This document shows positions 1 to 8,767 of a stretch of DNA of 64,000 bases, in pieces. Position numbers and translations under genes: made by a program. The notes below the pieces were generated by a model, which saw only the letters and a list, made by a program, of their open reading frames with translations, was not told the DNA's origin and did not search any database. Location of the stretch: the NCBI GenBank assembly GCA_913057215.1, contig CAJXNQ010000004.1, positions 1 through 64,000 of the forward strand, in the 5' to 3' direction. This DNA comes from an uncultured Gammaproteobacteria bacterium (GTDB lineage: Bacteria; Pseudomonadota; Gammaproteobacteria; Pseudomonadales; Litorivicinaceae). Positions within the stretch are counted from its first letter, which is position 1, and each line of letters begins with the position of its first letter.

Positions 1-500
1 AGTTGGTGAATTGATGTCGCGACAAGTTCCTTTCCAGTTCCAGACTCGCCGCCGATCAATACTGTGGTATCAAGCGGTGCCACTTTATTGATTTGTTGTT
101 TGAGCCGCTCAAGCGCGGGTGATTCACCCAGCATGGTGTGGGCAGCACTTGATGGGTGAACTTGGATGGCGCGACGCACGGACTTGATGAGTTCGTCGTG
201 ATCAATGGGTTTGGTCAGACAGTCAAAGGCACCATGGCGCATCGCCTGAATCCCAAGACTGAGCGATGCTTGGCTGACCATAAAAAGACACGGAATCTGT
301 TTGGCTTCTTGAATCAGATCAACCGCCTGGCCGTCTGGCAGACGGATCTCAGAGATCAGGCAATCACAGGCATCAATCTGATTGCGTGCGGCTTGCACAT
401 TCTCACCGACGAGGACACGAAATCCTGCGTGTTCGAGACTGATGCGAATCGACTTTAAGGCAATGGATTCATCTGTTACCAGAAGGAGCGTTTTTTGCAT
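1..500 (-). CDS. NtrC-class (CbrB-like) response regulator, cut by the left window edge
   Basis: The visible 166 N-terminal residues hold a receiver domain (about 4-115) and the start of an AAA+ sigma-54 activator domain ending just past Walker A (GGESGTGKE, 149-157). Such proteins activate RNA polymerase with sigma-54. The receiver keeps Asp10, Ser76 and Lys97 (T96-K97-P98), but the phosphorylation site reads LISEIRLPDG: Glu51 stands where family members have Asp. The start ATG at 500 has an AAGGTGA ribosome site and lies 30 bases after gluQ, with no sign of a promoter between, so it probably belongs to the dksA-gluQ unit. In Pseudomonas, dksA-gluQ is followed by cbrA (sensor kinase) and cbrB; this receiver resembles CbrB as I remember it, yet no kinase gene lies between. 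The name CbrB is inference; the family is secure. Confidence 0.85.
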   Translation of the reverse strand, partial: MQKTLLLVTDESIALKSIRISLEHAGFRVLVGENVQAARNQIDACDCLISEIRLPDGQAVDLIQEAKQIPCLFMVSQASLSLGIQAMRHGAFDCLTKPIDHDELIKSVRRAIQVHPSSAAHTMLGESPALERLKQQINKVAPLDTTVLIGGESGTGKELVATSIHQ

Positions 501-530
501 GAGTCACCTTTTGACACAGTCTACCTGAGT

Positions 531-1403
531 TCATTCAGCCTGCGCATCCGCCAAAAGGTGTGGAGTCTTTGGTAAAAACTGGACCGGATCACCGAGTGAT
601 TGAAAATAGTGGATCCACTCGCTCGCGGATGCCTCGGGTGACAGGTCGTGTGTGCAACCCAATAACTGTGCGATGTTCGAGTAGGTGACTCCGGGGCGAT
701 GCGGGTCAACAGCCTCGGCAAATGTCTGTTTTGACAGCTTACTGCCATCGGCGCCATGTATGGTTGGGAAATGGCCGTACATAATCGTCGGTTGATTGAG
801 ACAGGTTCGCACCCACTGCTGCATTGCAGTTGAGTTGAGTAGGTCCAATCCTCGAATCACATGTGTGATTTGATCCAGAGATTCATCAACCGCACACGCG
901 AGTTGGTATGCGATCAGTCCATCACGTCGCTTGATCACAAAATCTCCTGGATTTTCGGGCGCAACTGGACCCTGGTAGTGATCTGTGTAGTCGGTTACTA
1001 GACCCTGTGTATCGATTCGTAACGCCGTGTCTGGAAGTGGTGCCTGACCAAGGCGGTGTCGACAATATCCGGGATAGGGTCCGCGCGGCAGATCATTTCG
1101 GCGACAGGTGCAGGTGTAGACGCGCTCTTGTGCGATGCATGTATGAAGCGCCTCGTGATAGGCATCGACTCGTGTTGACTGAAAAACAGGCGGCTGATCC
1201 GGGACCAATGCAAAGGCACTCAGGGTTTCGAGAATTACATCGGAATATTCGGGCTTACACCGAAAGGTATCCAGGTCGTCGATCCGAACCAACCATGTCC
1301 CCTGATGAAACCGCGCATCGAGGAAACTGATCAATGCGGCAAAGATCGATCCTAAATGCAGCGGGCCGGTGGCCGATGGCGCAAATCGACCGCGATAGGA
1401 CAT
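531..1403 (-). CDS. gluQ: Glutamyl-Q tRNA(Asp) synthetase
   Basis: This 290-residue protein is a shortened GluRS-like enzyme that attaches glutamate to the queuosine at the wobble position of tRNA-Asp, not to a tRNA 3' end. It has the class I signature in the form HLGS (residues 16-19), a KLSKQ version of the KMSKS loop, and a zinc site with C98, C100 and C114 (CTCRRN...GYC). It lacks the anticodon-binding C-terminal region of true GluRS, as expected at this length. It starts 6 bases after the dksA stop, so the two are very likely co-transcribed, as in many gammaproteobacteria. It implies that queuosine is made or taken up by the organism. Confidence 0.95.
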   Translation of the reverse strand: MSYRGRFAPSATGPLHLGSIFAALISFLDARFHQGTWLVRIDDLDTFRCKPEYSDVILETLSAFALVPDQPPVFQSTRVDAYHEALHTCIAQERVYTCTCRRNDLPRGPYPGYCRHRLGQAPLPDTALRIDTQGLVTDYTDHYQGPVAPENPGDFVIKRRDGLIAYQLACAVDESLDQITHVIRGLDLLNSTAMQQWVRTCLNQPTIMYGHFPTIHGADGSKLSKQTFAEAVDPHRPGVTYSNIAQLLGCTHDLSPEASASEWIHYFQSLGDPVQFLPKTPHLLADAQAE

Positions 1404-1409
1404 GGATTT

Positions 1410-1844
1410 TTAGGCGCCTGTTTGCTTTTCGCGCAACTCATCGAGTGTTTTGCAATCAACGCATTGAGTTGCCGTTGGCCGTGCCTCGAGCCGTCTCAAA
1501 CCGATTTCGATGCCACAGGTTTCGCAGTAGCCGTAATCGTCGCCATCGATGGCTTCCAGCGTTTTATCAATTTTCTTAATCAGTTTGCGTTCGCGATCAC
1601 GTGTTCTGAGTTCTAAGCTGAATTCTTCTTCTTGAGTAGCTCGGTCCGCGGGGTCTGCAAAATTCGCAGCCTCTTCTTTCATGTGACTCACTGTGCGATC
1701 AACTTCTTCCATCAGATTCGTTTTCCACTGGTTCAGAATCTTGACGAAATGTTCACGCATCGCCTCACTCATGTACTCTTCATTTTTTGCGGCCTGATAG
1801 GGCTCAACATACCCAAGTAAGGATTCAGTTTTGTTAGTTGCCAT
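1410..1844 (-). CDS. dksA: RNA polymerase-binding transcription factor DksA
   Basis: DksA enters the secondary channel of RNA polymerase and, with ppGpp, represses rRNA/tRNA promoters and activates amino acid genes. The 144-residue protein has a long coiled coil whose tip carries DPADRA (D64, D67, A69; the DxxDxA motif), then a four-cysteine zinc finger (C107, C110, C128, C131) and a C-terminal helix. All key residues are present, so it should be fully functional. It is the first gene of a minus-strand unit dksA-gluQ-response regulator and is divergent from the aminotransferase gene across an 89-base gap, in which I could not fix a convincing promoter. The tRNA-Met promoter further right has the GC-rich discriminator expected of a DksA target. 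Confidence 0.96.
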   Translation of the reverse strand: MATNKTESLLGYVEPYQAAKNEEYMSEAMREHFVKILNQWKTNLMEEVDRTVSHMKEEAANFADPADRATQEEEFSLELRTRDRERKLIKKIDKTLEAIDGDDYGYCETCGIEIGLRRLEARPTATQCVDCKTLDELREKQTGA

Positions 1845-1933
1845 CGTTGGCGGAACTCCACAACATCAATAAGACGCGAAAAAGTAGCAGAACCCTTTCA
1901 ACTCTACCACCTCTTTCAGTTAGGAGCTTGATC

Positions 1934-3103
1934 ATGCCGAGTCAGACCCCGCCACTTGCTCTCCGTGTTGCTGAGATTCCACCCTTTCACGTGATGGAGG
2001 TCGTGGCTGAAGCGGCGGTACTTGAGGCCAAAGGCATCGATGTGATTCACCTGGAGGTGGGTGAGCCTGACTTCTCGACGCCTTCCGATGTGTTGACAGC
2101 CGCACAAGACGCCATGGCGAGCGGTCATACGCGCTACACAGACGCGCGTGGGCTACCTGCATTACGTGATGCGATCTCGGCATGGTACGCCTCGCAAGGG
2201 CTCGCGATCTCGGCTGAGCGTATACAGGTTACTCAGGGAGCATCTGGCGCGCTGTTGCTGGCTGCAGCTGCCACTGTCAATCCGGGCGAGCAAGTGCTGA
2301 TGGCGGACCCTGCGTATCCATGTAATCCCCGCTTCGTCGAAGCCGTAGGCGGTCGCGTCCATTGGTTGCGCACTGAAGCGACCGATGCATTTCAGCCCAA
2401 TGCCGCAATGCTTCGCAGATCGGCATGCGCTGAGGACCGTGTACTGATGTTGGCACATCCTGCAAACCCCACCGGAATGGCTGTACCAGCTGCAGAGCTT
2501 CGCGCCATGGTCTCATGGTGCCAGGACACAGGACGCCATCTCATTGTCGATGAGATTTATCAACCTTTGAGCTTTGAAGGCGAGTTGCAGTCGAGCCTGC
2601 ATCTTGGACAGGACCATTTTGTTGTTGGCAGTTTTTCGAAATACTTCAACATGACAGGGTGGCGGTTGGGCTGGCTTGTGATGCCTGAGTACGCGGTATC
2701 GGCCTGTCAAAAGCTCGCGCAGCACCTCTTTATTTGTGCACCAACGACTGCACAACATGCGGCCCTGGCTTGCTTCCGTCCTAACGTCCTGGCTGAGGCT
2801 GAAGTACGTAGAGAGATTCTGAAGTCGCGGCGTGATTTTCTGATCCCGCGCCTTCGCGCGCTCGGCTTCGACATTCCACTGATGCCAGACGGTGCGTTCT
2901 ACGTGTTTGCGGATGCGTCGGCGCTGACCGAAAACAGCCAAGCATTCTGCATGGATCTCATCCGAAAGACAGGTGTGGCGCTGACGCCGGGCAACGATTT
3001 TTCTCAAGCGCTGCCACCGACATGGATCCGGGTTGCGTTCACAGAAACCGAAGCTCGGTTGGATGAGGCGTTGCGTCGGATTGAGAGCTACCTGGCATGC
3101 TGA
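1934..3103 (+). CDS. PLP-dependent class I/II aminotransferase
   Basis: A 389-residue fold-type I aminotransferase. The Schiff-base lysine is K236 in SFSKYFNMTGWR; N178 (HPANPTG), D206 and Y209 line the cofactor pocket, R244 binds phosphate, and an Arg in PTWIRVAF near the C-terminus would bind the substrate carboxylate. The best start is the ATG at 1934, preceded by TAGGAG; an in-frame ATG at 1838 would overlap dksA and has no ribosome site. A homologue sits beside dksA in Pseudomonas. The exact substrate (aspartate, alanine or aromatic amino acids) cannot be read from the sequence. The gene overlaps sfsA by 7 bases, so the two are probably translated together. Confidence 0.9.
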   Translation: MPSQTPPLALRVAEIPPFHVMEVVAEAAVLEAKGIDVIHLEVGEPDFSTPSDVLTAAQDAMASGHTRYTDARGLPALRDAISAWYASQGLAISAERIQVTQGASGALLLAAAATVNPGEQVLMADPAYPCNPRFVEAVGGRVHWLRTEATDAFQPNAAMLRRSACAEDRVLMLAHPANPTGMAVPAAELRAMVSWCQDTGRHLIVDEIYQPLSFEGELQSSLHLGQDHFVVGSFSKYFNMTGWRLGWLVMPEYAVSACQKLAQHLFICAPTTAQHAALACFRPNVLAEAEVRREILKSRRDFLIPRLRALGFDIPLMPDGAFYVFADASALTENSQAFCMDLIRKTGVALTPGNDFSQALPPTWIRVAFTETEARLDEALRRIESYLAC

Positions 3104-3777
3104 GTTTCGATCCTCCGTTGATCGAAGGACGATTTGTGAGCCGCTACAAGCGTTTTTTTGCAGAGATACGTTGTGGGTCTGAGGTCGTGGTCGCGCACTG
3201 TGCGAACACAGGACGCATGACTGGTCTGCTCGTTCCAGATGCCCGTGTCTGGATGCGTCCTCAGCCAGCAGATCGTAAACTGAAATTTGCCTGGGAGGTG
3301 GTCGAAATCAATGGTGAGCGGGCGTGTGTCAATACAGCCCGTGCCAACCAGATATTAGCCAATGCATCGGTGGGTGAGTGGATGCCGGGCGCTCGCTGGG
3401 TGCAACGTGAACCACGTGTCGGATCGCATCGTTTTGATGCCTTGCTCGACCGCGAAGGCAACCAAGTGTTTGTCGAGGTGAAGTCTGTCACGCTCTGTGA
3501 GGACGGCGTCGGTTATTTCCCAGATGCGCCATCAGTCCGCGCGATTGAGCATCTCAATCTGCTGATTGAGCTGGCGACACAAGGCATCGAGACACATCTG
3601 ATCTTCATGGCCATGCATACCGGCGTCCAGCAGATTGAGCCGGCTCGTGGCATCAGTCCTGAATTTGCTGAACGCTGTGCAGTCGCTGCAGACGCCGGAG
3701 TCTCGATCCGCGGATTGAGTGTGGCAATTTCTCCCGAGCGACTGCAACTCGGTTCCACCTGTCCGGTGGTGCTTTAA
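3097..3777 (+). CDS. sfsA: SfsA family protein (sugar fermentation stimulation protein A)
   Basis: The 226 residues match SfsA throughout: N-terminal LIEGRFVSRYKRFFAEI, then CANTGRM near residue 35, the ANRIL-like segment NQILANASVGEW, and a C-terminal nuclease-like core with FVEVKSVTLCEDG. In E. coli SfsA was described as a DNA-binding protein affecting maltose metabolism. The core resembles PD-(D/E)XK nucleases, so a nuclease role is possible but not shown. Its ATG lies inside the end of the aminotransferase gene, and its 3' end overlaps the convergent purD gene by 4 bases, leaving no room for a separate terminator. Confidence 0.93.
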   Translation: MLSFDPPLIEGRFVSRYKRFFAEIRCGSEVVVAHCANTGRMTGLLVPDARVWMRPQPADRKLKFAWEVVEINGERACVNTARANQILANASVGEWMPGARWVQREPRVGSHRFDALLDREGNQVFVEVKSVTLCEDGVGYFPDAPSVRAIEHLNLLIELATQGIETHLIFMAMHTGVQQIEPARGISPEFAERCAVAADAGVSIRGLSVAISPERLQLGSTCPVVL

Positions 3778-5060
3778 TCTGACTGCTGTTCCCGTTGAAT
3801 GGCGCGGTAGCCGATATCCGTTCGAAATTGTGCATTCTCGAAATCAATGGCTTGAACTTGCGCGTACGCTTGCTGTTGCGCCGCCTCAACAGAGGCTCCA
3901 AGTGCCGTGACACACACCACTCGGCCACCAGAGGAAACGGCCTCCTCCCCAATACAGGTCGTTCCCGCATGAAACACCTTACAGTCTGGGAGATGCGTAT
4001 TGATCCGAATGGGCGTTCCCTTGGTGTAGTCGCCTGGATATCCGGGTGCTGCCATCACAACACCCAAGGCGGCCCGTGAGTCCCACAATGCGATTTGGGA
4101 GTTCAGGCGCCCGTGGCAGGCTGCTTCAATCAAATCAATCAGGTCGGTTTTCAGTCGAAATAAGATTGGCTGTGTTTCAGGATCGCCAAATCGGCAATTG
4201 TATTCCAGGACTTTCGGCGTTCCGTCGGCTGTCACCATGATGCCGGCATACAGAAAACCGCGGTAGCGGAGACCGTCTTCTTGTAATCCTCGAATCGTGG
4301 GTTGGATCACCTCAGCCATGATGCGGTTGTGACACACTTGATCGACAACCGGTGCAGGTGAATAAGCGCCCATACCACCAGTATTTGGGCCCGTGTCGCC
4401 ATCGTAGGCTGCTTTGTGATCTTGAGAGGAGGCGAGTGGGAGTACGTCATCGCCATCGACCATGACGATGAAACTTGCTTCCTCACCGATCAAAAATTCC
4501 TCAATGACCACGCGATGACCTGCATCGCCAAATTGATTCCCTTCGAGCATGTCAGTGACGGCGTGTTTTGCCTCGTCAAGAGTTTGAGCGAGGATGACGC
4601 CCTTGCCTGCTGCAAGTCCATCGGCCTTTACAACAATGGGTGCGCCAACTTGATCGAGGTAGGAGTGCGCTTCAGTGACGTCAGTAAAGGTTGCATAGGC
4701 AGCGGTTGGAATCGCGTGGCGGGCGAGGAAATCTTTGGTAAATGCCTTTGATCCCTCAAGTTGCGCGCAGTCCTTACGAGGGCCGAAGCATTGCAAGCCA
4801 TGGGATTCAAATTGATCCACCAAGCCCTCCACCAGGGGGGCTTCAGGTCCGACGACGGTGTAATCGATCGATTCCCGTTGAGCGAACGCCAGTAAGCCAT
4901 CAAGATCGGTGGCTTCAATTGCGATGTTTTGAACCCCGGGTTCTTGAGCGGTTCCTGCATTTCCCGGGGCCACATAGACCTGGGTCACACGTGACGATTG
5001 GTTGAGTTTCCATGCCAATGCATGTTCGCGGCCGCCGCCGCCAATGACTAAAATACGCAT
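3774..5060 (-). CDS. purD: Phosphoribosylamine--glycine ligase
   Basis: PurD joins phosphoribosylamine and glycine using ATP (step 2 of de novo purine synthesis). The 428-residue protein has the N-terminal GGGGREHALAWK motif (residues 7-18), an ATP-grasp domain with KADGLAAGKGV (about 147-157) and the NCRFGDPETQ metal-binding segment near 290. Full length for the family. It is the last gene of a long minus-strand run, 9 bases after purH, an arrangement shared with many gammaproteobacteria. It is convergent with, and overlaps, sfsA. Confidence 0.97.
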   Translation of the reverse strand: MRILVIGGGGREHALAWKLNQSSRVTQVYVAPGNAGTAQEPGVQNIAIEATDLDGLLAFAQRESIDYTVVGPEAPLVEGLVDQFESHGLQCFGPRKDCAQLEGSKAFTKDFLARHAIPTAAYATFTDVTEAHSYLDQVGAPIVVKADGLAAGKGVILAQTLDEAKHAVTDMLEGNQFGDAGHRVVIEEFLIGEEASFIVMVDGDDVLPLASSQDHKAAYDGDTGPNTGGMGAYSPAPVVDQVCHNRIMAEVIQPTIRGLQEDGLRYRGFLYAGIMVTADGTPKVLEYNCRFGDPETQPILFRLKTDLIDLIEAACHGRLNSQIALWDSRAALGVVMAAPGYPGDYTKGTPIRINTHLPDCKVFHAGTTCIGEEAVSSGGRVVCVTALGASVEAAQQQAYAQVQAIDFENAQFRTDIGYRAIQREQQSD

Positions 5061-5069
5061 TTTGAATCC

Positions 5070-6629
5070 TTAATGCCGGAAGTGCCGCATGCCAGTGAAG
5101 ACCATGCTGATTCCATGTTCATTGGCCGCTGCGATGACCTCCTCGTCACGCATTGAGCCACCTGGCTGGATGACGGCCTCAACGCCGGCTTCAGCGGCTG
5201 CATCAATGCCATCCCGAAACGGAAAAAAAGCATCGGAGGCCATCACTGAGCCCTTAACTGTGAGGGATGCATCGGCGGCTTTGATGCCGGCAATGCGAGC
5301 GGAATACACTCGGCTCATCTGGCCTGCGCCCACGCCAATGGTCTGCTGGTTTTTGGCATAGATGATGGCATTGGATTTGACGAACTTCGCCACACGCCAC
5401 GCGAAGAGCAGATCTTCGAGTTGGCTGTCAGTGGGCGTGGCCTCGGTGACGCACTGAAAATCTTCAACTGTACATGCTCCGAGATCTGTATCTTGCACCA
5501 GAAGTCCACCCTGTACCCGGCGATAGTCCAGTTGAGCAGGTTGAGCCTGAAGTGAGTCGACGGTGAGAACGCGGACTGAGGGTTTGTTTTCAAAGAGAGC
5601 CAACGCCTCATCGGTGACACCGGGTGCGATGATGACTTCAACAAATTGTTGGTCAAGGATTGCGGCTGCGGTCTCAAGCTCGAGCACTCGATTGAACGCA
5701 ATGATGCCGCCAAAGGCACTGGTTGGGTCTGTCGCAAACGCCCGTTTGTATGCGTTCACACTCGATGTGTCGACGGCCACTCCACAGGGATTGGCATGTT
5801 TTACAATCACACATGCGGGTGCCTCGAACTGTCGAACGCACTCCAGTGCTGCGTCAGTGTCGGCAATATTATTGAATGACAACGCCTTGCCAGCTCGCTG
5901 GACTGCTGTGCCGATGCATGCATCTTGAACTCGTGGATCGCGGTAGAAGGCTGCCTGTTGATGTGGATTTTCGCCGTAGCGAAGAACGGAATCTCGCACC
6001 ATGCCAAGAAATAATTGCTCGGGGAAATTGGGTGCATTGGGATCATTCCCGAGATAATTTGCAATGGCACCATCATAGGCGGCTGTGTGTTGGAACGCGG
6101 CCTTTGCCAATTCCTCGCGTTGCCCGCGCGACAGGCCACCGTCCTGAATCGCCTCGATGACTTCCGCGTATTGCGATGGATGCGTCACGACACCCACAAA
6201 AGCATGATTTTTGGCAGCTGAACGCACCATGGCAGGACCGCCAATATCAATGTTTTCGATGGCATCGGCGCGTGTGGCCTCGGGGTTGGCGACGGTCTGC
6301 TCGAATGGGTATAGGTTTACACACACCAAATCAATTGGGTCGATCTCATGGGTCTGCATGACGTCTTGATCTTGATCCCTCCGGCCGAGAATCCCGCCGT
6401 GGATTTTTGGATGCAAGGTTTTGACGCGCCCATCCATCATTTCTGGGAACTGAGTGAGCTCAGAGACCTCGCGCGCTGGAAGGCCGGCGGCCGTGAGTGC
6501 TTTGAATGTCCCGCCGGTCGAAATCAATTGCACGCCCGCATGATGCAGGCTGGTTGCAAACTCAACGAGTCCTGACTTATCCGACACACTCAGCAATGCA
6601 CTGCGCACCGCGATCACATCCGCTGCCAT
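5070..6629 (-). CDS. purH: Bifunctional AICAR formyltransferase / IMP cyclohydrolase
   Basis: PurH catalyses the last two steps to IMP: formylation of AICAR and ring closure. The N-terminal cyclohydrolase (MGS-like) domain has [15 protein letters not shown] and STGGT; the formyltransferase domain follows, with [10 protein letters not shown], and the C-terminal [11 protein letters not shown] place the start at 6629 because AGGAGGT lies 9 bases upstream; a longer reading from 6650 would put this ribosome site inside the gene. Length is then 519 residues, normal for the family. It follows fis after a 53-base gap and precedes purD. Confidence 0.96.
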   Translation of the reverse strand: MAADVIAVRSALLSVSDKSGLVEFATSLHHAGVQLISTGGTFKALTAAGLPAREVSELTQFPEMMDGRVKTLHPKIHGGILGRRDQDQDVMQTHEIDPIDLVCVNLYPFEQTVANPEATRADAIENIDIGGPAMVRSAAKNHAFVGVVTHPSQYAEVIEAIQDGGLSRGQREELAKAAFQHTAAYDGAIANYLGNDPNAPNFPEQLFLGMVRDSVLRYGENPHQQAAFYRDPRVQDACIGTAVQRAGKALSFNNIADTDAALECVRQFEAPACVIVKHANPCGVAVDTSSVNAYKRAFATDPTSAFGGIIAFNRVLELETAAAILDQQFVEVIIAPGVTDEALALFENKPSVRVLTVDSLQAQPAQLDYRRVQGGLLVQDTDLGACTVEDFQCVTEATPTDSQLEDLLFAWRVAKFVKSNAIIYAKNQQTIGVGAGQMSRVYSARIAGIKAADASLTVKGSVMASDAFFPFRDGIDAAAEAGVEAVIQPGGSMRDEEVIAAANEHGISMVFTGMRHFRH

Positions 6630-6682
6630 GTTCTGCAGACCTCCTGTCAAAAGCGGGAGAGTATATCAGTGTCGGCCGGTCT

Positions 6683-6910
6683 CTAGGAGAGCATCCCGAA
6701 TCGTTTCATGCGAGTGCGCAACGTACCCCGACTGATGCCAAGAATTTCCGCGGCCTTGGATTGATTGTTTGCCGTTTGCTCGAGCGCAGACTCTAAAAGT
6801 GCGTGCTCAACCTGGCCAATGACCAGATCGTAGAGTTCGCTCGGCACCTCGCCGTCGAGTTCATTGAAATACCGGTCAAGCTGCTGTTTGACCAGTTCCT
6901 TGAGTCCCAT
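6683..6910 (-). CDS. fis: Fis-family DNA-binding protein, short form
   Basis: Fis is a nucleoid protein that bends DNA and activates growth-linked promoters. These 75 residues align with E. coli Fis from about its residue 25: the dimer helices (LVKQQLDRYFNELDG) and the C-terminal helix-turn-helix (NQSKAAEILGISRGTLRTRM) are intact. What is missing is the N-terminal beta-hairpin arm that E. coli Fis uses to stimulate site-specific invertases. The short start is firm: GGAGGAGG precedes the ATG and an in-frame TAG lies a few codons upstream with no other start between. The first 35 bases overlap the end of dusB, the classic dusB-fis pairing. Confidence 0.93.
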   Translation of the reverse strand: MGLKELVKQQLDRYFNELDGEVPSELYDLVIGQVEHALLESALEQTANNQSKAAEILGISRGTLRTRMKRFGMLS

Positions 6911-7877
6911 CGCGGAGTCCTCCTCCGTCTATTAATTCTTTAAATCGCTGAAACTGCAGCTCAGCGTCTGTTATTGAATGTAATTTTGACCATGCATCGG
7001 CGCCATTTGCAAATCGTTTCAAAAACCATTGCAGATGCTTGCGCGCAATCTTGACACCCAATTGCGGACCGTAGAAATGATGCAATTCGGAAAGGAGGTT
7101 GGCCATCACCTCAATTTGTGTCTCGATCGGTGGTCGATCACGTGCGATCCCGGCTAATTCGGCGGCGATGAGTCCCGGTAACCAGGGATCGCCCTGCGTT
7201 CCACGTCCAATCATGACTGCATCCGCACCGGTGTACTGCATGACATTGCGCGCCGTTTCGGTGGTCGTGATGTCACCATTGGCAATCAGAGGAATCTGAA
7301 TCTGATCGCGCGTGCGTTTGAGTGTGTCGTATTCCGCCTGACCTTTGTACATACAGCATCGCGTGCGTCCATGCATGGTCACAGCTTGAAGGCCAAGAGA
7401 CTCAGCCATTGCAGCGATCTGCGGGCCATTGCGGGAGGCTGGATCCCAGCCGGTTCGCATTTTGACGGTGACCGGGATGTCAACTGCGCCCACCACAGCC
7501 CGAAAAATATCTGCAACCAAGGTCTCGTCGCGCATCAGTGCAGAGCCAGCTGCCTTTTTAAGCACTTTTTTTGCTGGGCAGCCCAGATTGATGTCGATGA
7601 TGTCTGCCCCGCGCTCGGCCTGTATCCGTGCGGCTTCCGCCATCATACGAGGCGCATAGCCTGCAATTTGGATACTGATGGGTCCAGGTTCATTGCGATG
7701 GTCTAGGCGACGGTCACTTTTTGTGGTGTGCCACAATCCAACGTCCGAGTGCACCATCTCTGAGATCGCCATTCCAGCGCCAAGAGATCGGCACAGCACC
7801 CGAACTGGGCGATCGGTGACGCCGGCCATTGGCGCAAGCCAGACGGGGTTTGAGAACTGAAGATCGCCGATCTGCAT
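6876..7877 (-). CDS. dusB: tRNA-dihydrouridine synthase B
   Basis: DusB is an FMN enzyme reducing uridine to dihydrouridine in the D-loop of tRNA (position 17 in E. coli). The 333-residue protein has the TIM-barrel start WLAPMAGVTDRPVR, the catalytic-cysteine motif LGCPAKKV near residue 100, and the GRGTQGDPWL phosphate-binding segment, followed by the helical RNA-binding domain. Gene order prmA-dusB-fis is typical of gammaproteobacteria. Its end overlaps the start of fis by 35 bases, so fis translation may be coupled to it. Confidence 0.95.
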   Translation of the reverse strand: MQIGDLQFSNPVWLAPMAGVTDRPVRVLCRSLGAGMAISEMVHSDVGLWHTTKSDRRLDHRNEPGPISIQIAGYAPRMMAEAARIQAERGADIIDINLGCPAKKVLKKAAGSALMRDETLVADIFRAVVGAVDIPVTVKMRTGWDPASRNGPQIAAMAESLGLQAVTMHGRTRCCMYKGQAEYDTLKRTRDQIQIPLIANGDITTTETARNVMQYTGADAVMIGRGTQGDPWLPGLIAAELAGIARDRPPIETQIEVMANLLSELHHFYGPQLGVKIARKHLQWFLKRFANGADAWSKLHSITDAELQFQRFKELIDGGGLRDGTQGTGQTAA

Positions 7878-7885
7878 CGCAACGA

Positions 7886-8767
7886 TTACCGACGATGACC
7901 AACCAAGCGAGTCCAGCCAGATTTGGACAGATCACTTGCAAATTGAATCTCGGGGTAGGCTGCTTTGACGTCTTGTGCCTGCGCGTCTAAAAGCCCCGCC
8001 ATCACCAGAGTACCGCCGGGTTTGACCAAGTCTGTCAGCGTATCTGCCAAGTCAATCAGCGGATTTGCCAAAATATTCGCCAAAACGACGTCGAAGTGTT
8101 CGCCTTGGATGTCGCCCGGCAGCGACGTGTTCACCGTTAAGTGATTCAGAGCGGCATTACTCGCCGTGGCCTGGAGTGCTTGAGGATCAATGTCAATTGC
8201 ATGCACTGAGGCCGCCCCCTGACAGCCCGCAGCCACACCTAAAATGCCTGATCCGGCGCCAAAATCAAGAACGGACAGGTGTTTTGCTGGGCAGTCACTC
8301 AGCCACTCAAGACACAGTTGTGTCGTGGGATGCATCCCGGTCCCAAAGGCAAGTCCTGGATCAAGAGATACCAGTGTACAACCGTCTGGGGTGGGTGCGT
8401 CGCTCCACGAGGGTTTGATCCAGAATCGGCCAATATGGAGTGGTTGGAATTGGTCCAGCGAGATTCGGATCCAGTCTTGATCTTCGAGGATGCTGAGTTC
8501 CGTCGGTAATTCAATGAGACAGCCCGCGCGCTGAAAGGCGTCAGCCAACGTATCGAGAATCTCTGAGTCGGTGCGAGTGTCACAGAAGAGCGCTAAAACA
8601 CGCGTTTGAGGCCACACAGGATGTGTGCCGACCGGCGGCTCTAAGATTGGAGTGTCACCATCATCTGACAGCGATACCGCTTGTGCATCACATACAAATA
8701 AGAGCTCTTCAGCCAGTGCGACGTCTGCCTCCGTACACAACAGCGCAACCTGGCGAAAGGTCGTCAC
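7886..8767 (-). CDS. prmA: Ribosomal protein L11 methyltransferase
   Basis: PrmA trimethylates several residues of ribosomal protein L11. The 293-residue sequence has an N-terminal substrate-recognition domain (1-about 100) and a Rossmann methyltransferase domain with the SAM site [13 protein letters not shown], the acidic strand IDIDPQAL and the catalytic-site motif [11 protein letters not shown]. The start is GTG at 8767, overlapping the accC stop as GTGA, so translation is probably coupled to accC. It sits 8 bases before dusB. In many relatives a DUF3426 gene lies between prmA and dusB; none is present here. Confidence 0.95.
   Translation of the reverse strand: MTTFRQVALLCTEADVALAEELLFVCDAQAVSLSDDGDTPILEPPVGTHPVWPQTRVLALFCDTRTDSEILDTLADAFQRAGCLIELPTELSILEDQDWIRISLDQFQPLHIGRFWIKPSWSDAPTPDGCTLVSLDPGLAFGTGMHPTTQLCLEWLSDCPAKHLSVLDFGAGSGILGVAAGCQGAASVHAIDIDPQALQATASNAALNHLTVNTSLPGDIQGEHFDVVLANILANPLIDLADTLTDLVKPGGTLVMAGLLDAQAQDVKAAYPEIQFASDLSKSGWTRLVGHRR

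Noticed and set aside
1838-1933. Upstream extension of the aminotransferase start
   Set aside because: It overlaps the dksA start, lacks a ribosome site and adds residues not typical of the family; TAGGAG precedes the ATG at 1934.
2513-3007. 164-codon open frame on the minus strand
   Set aside because: Antisense to the aminotransferase; the plus-strand protein has all PLP-binding residues.
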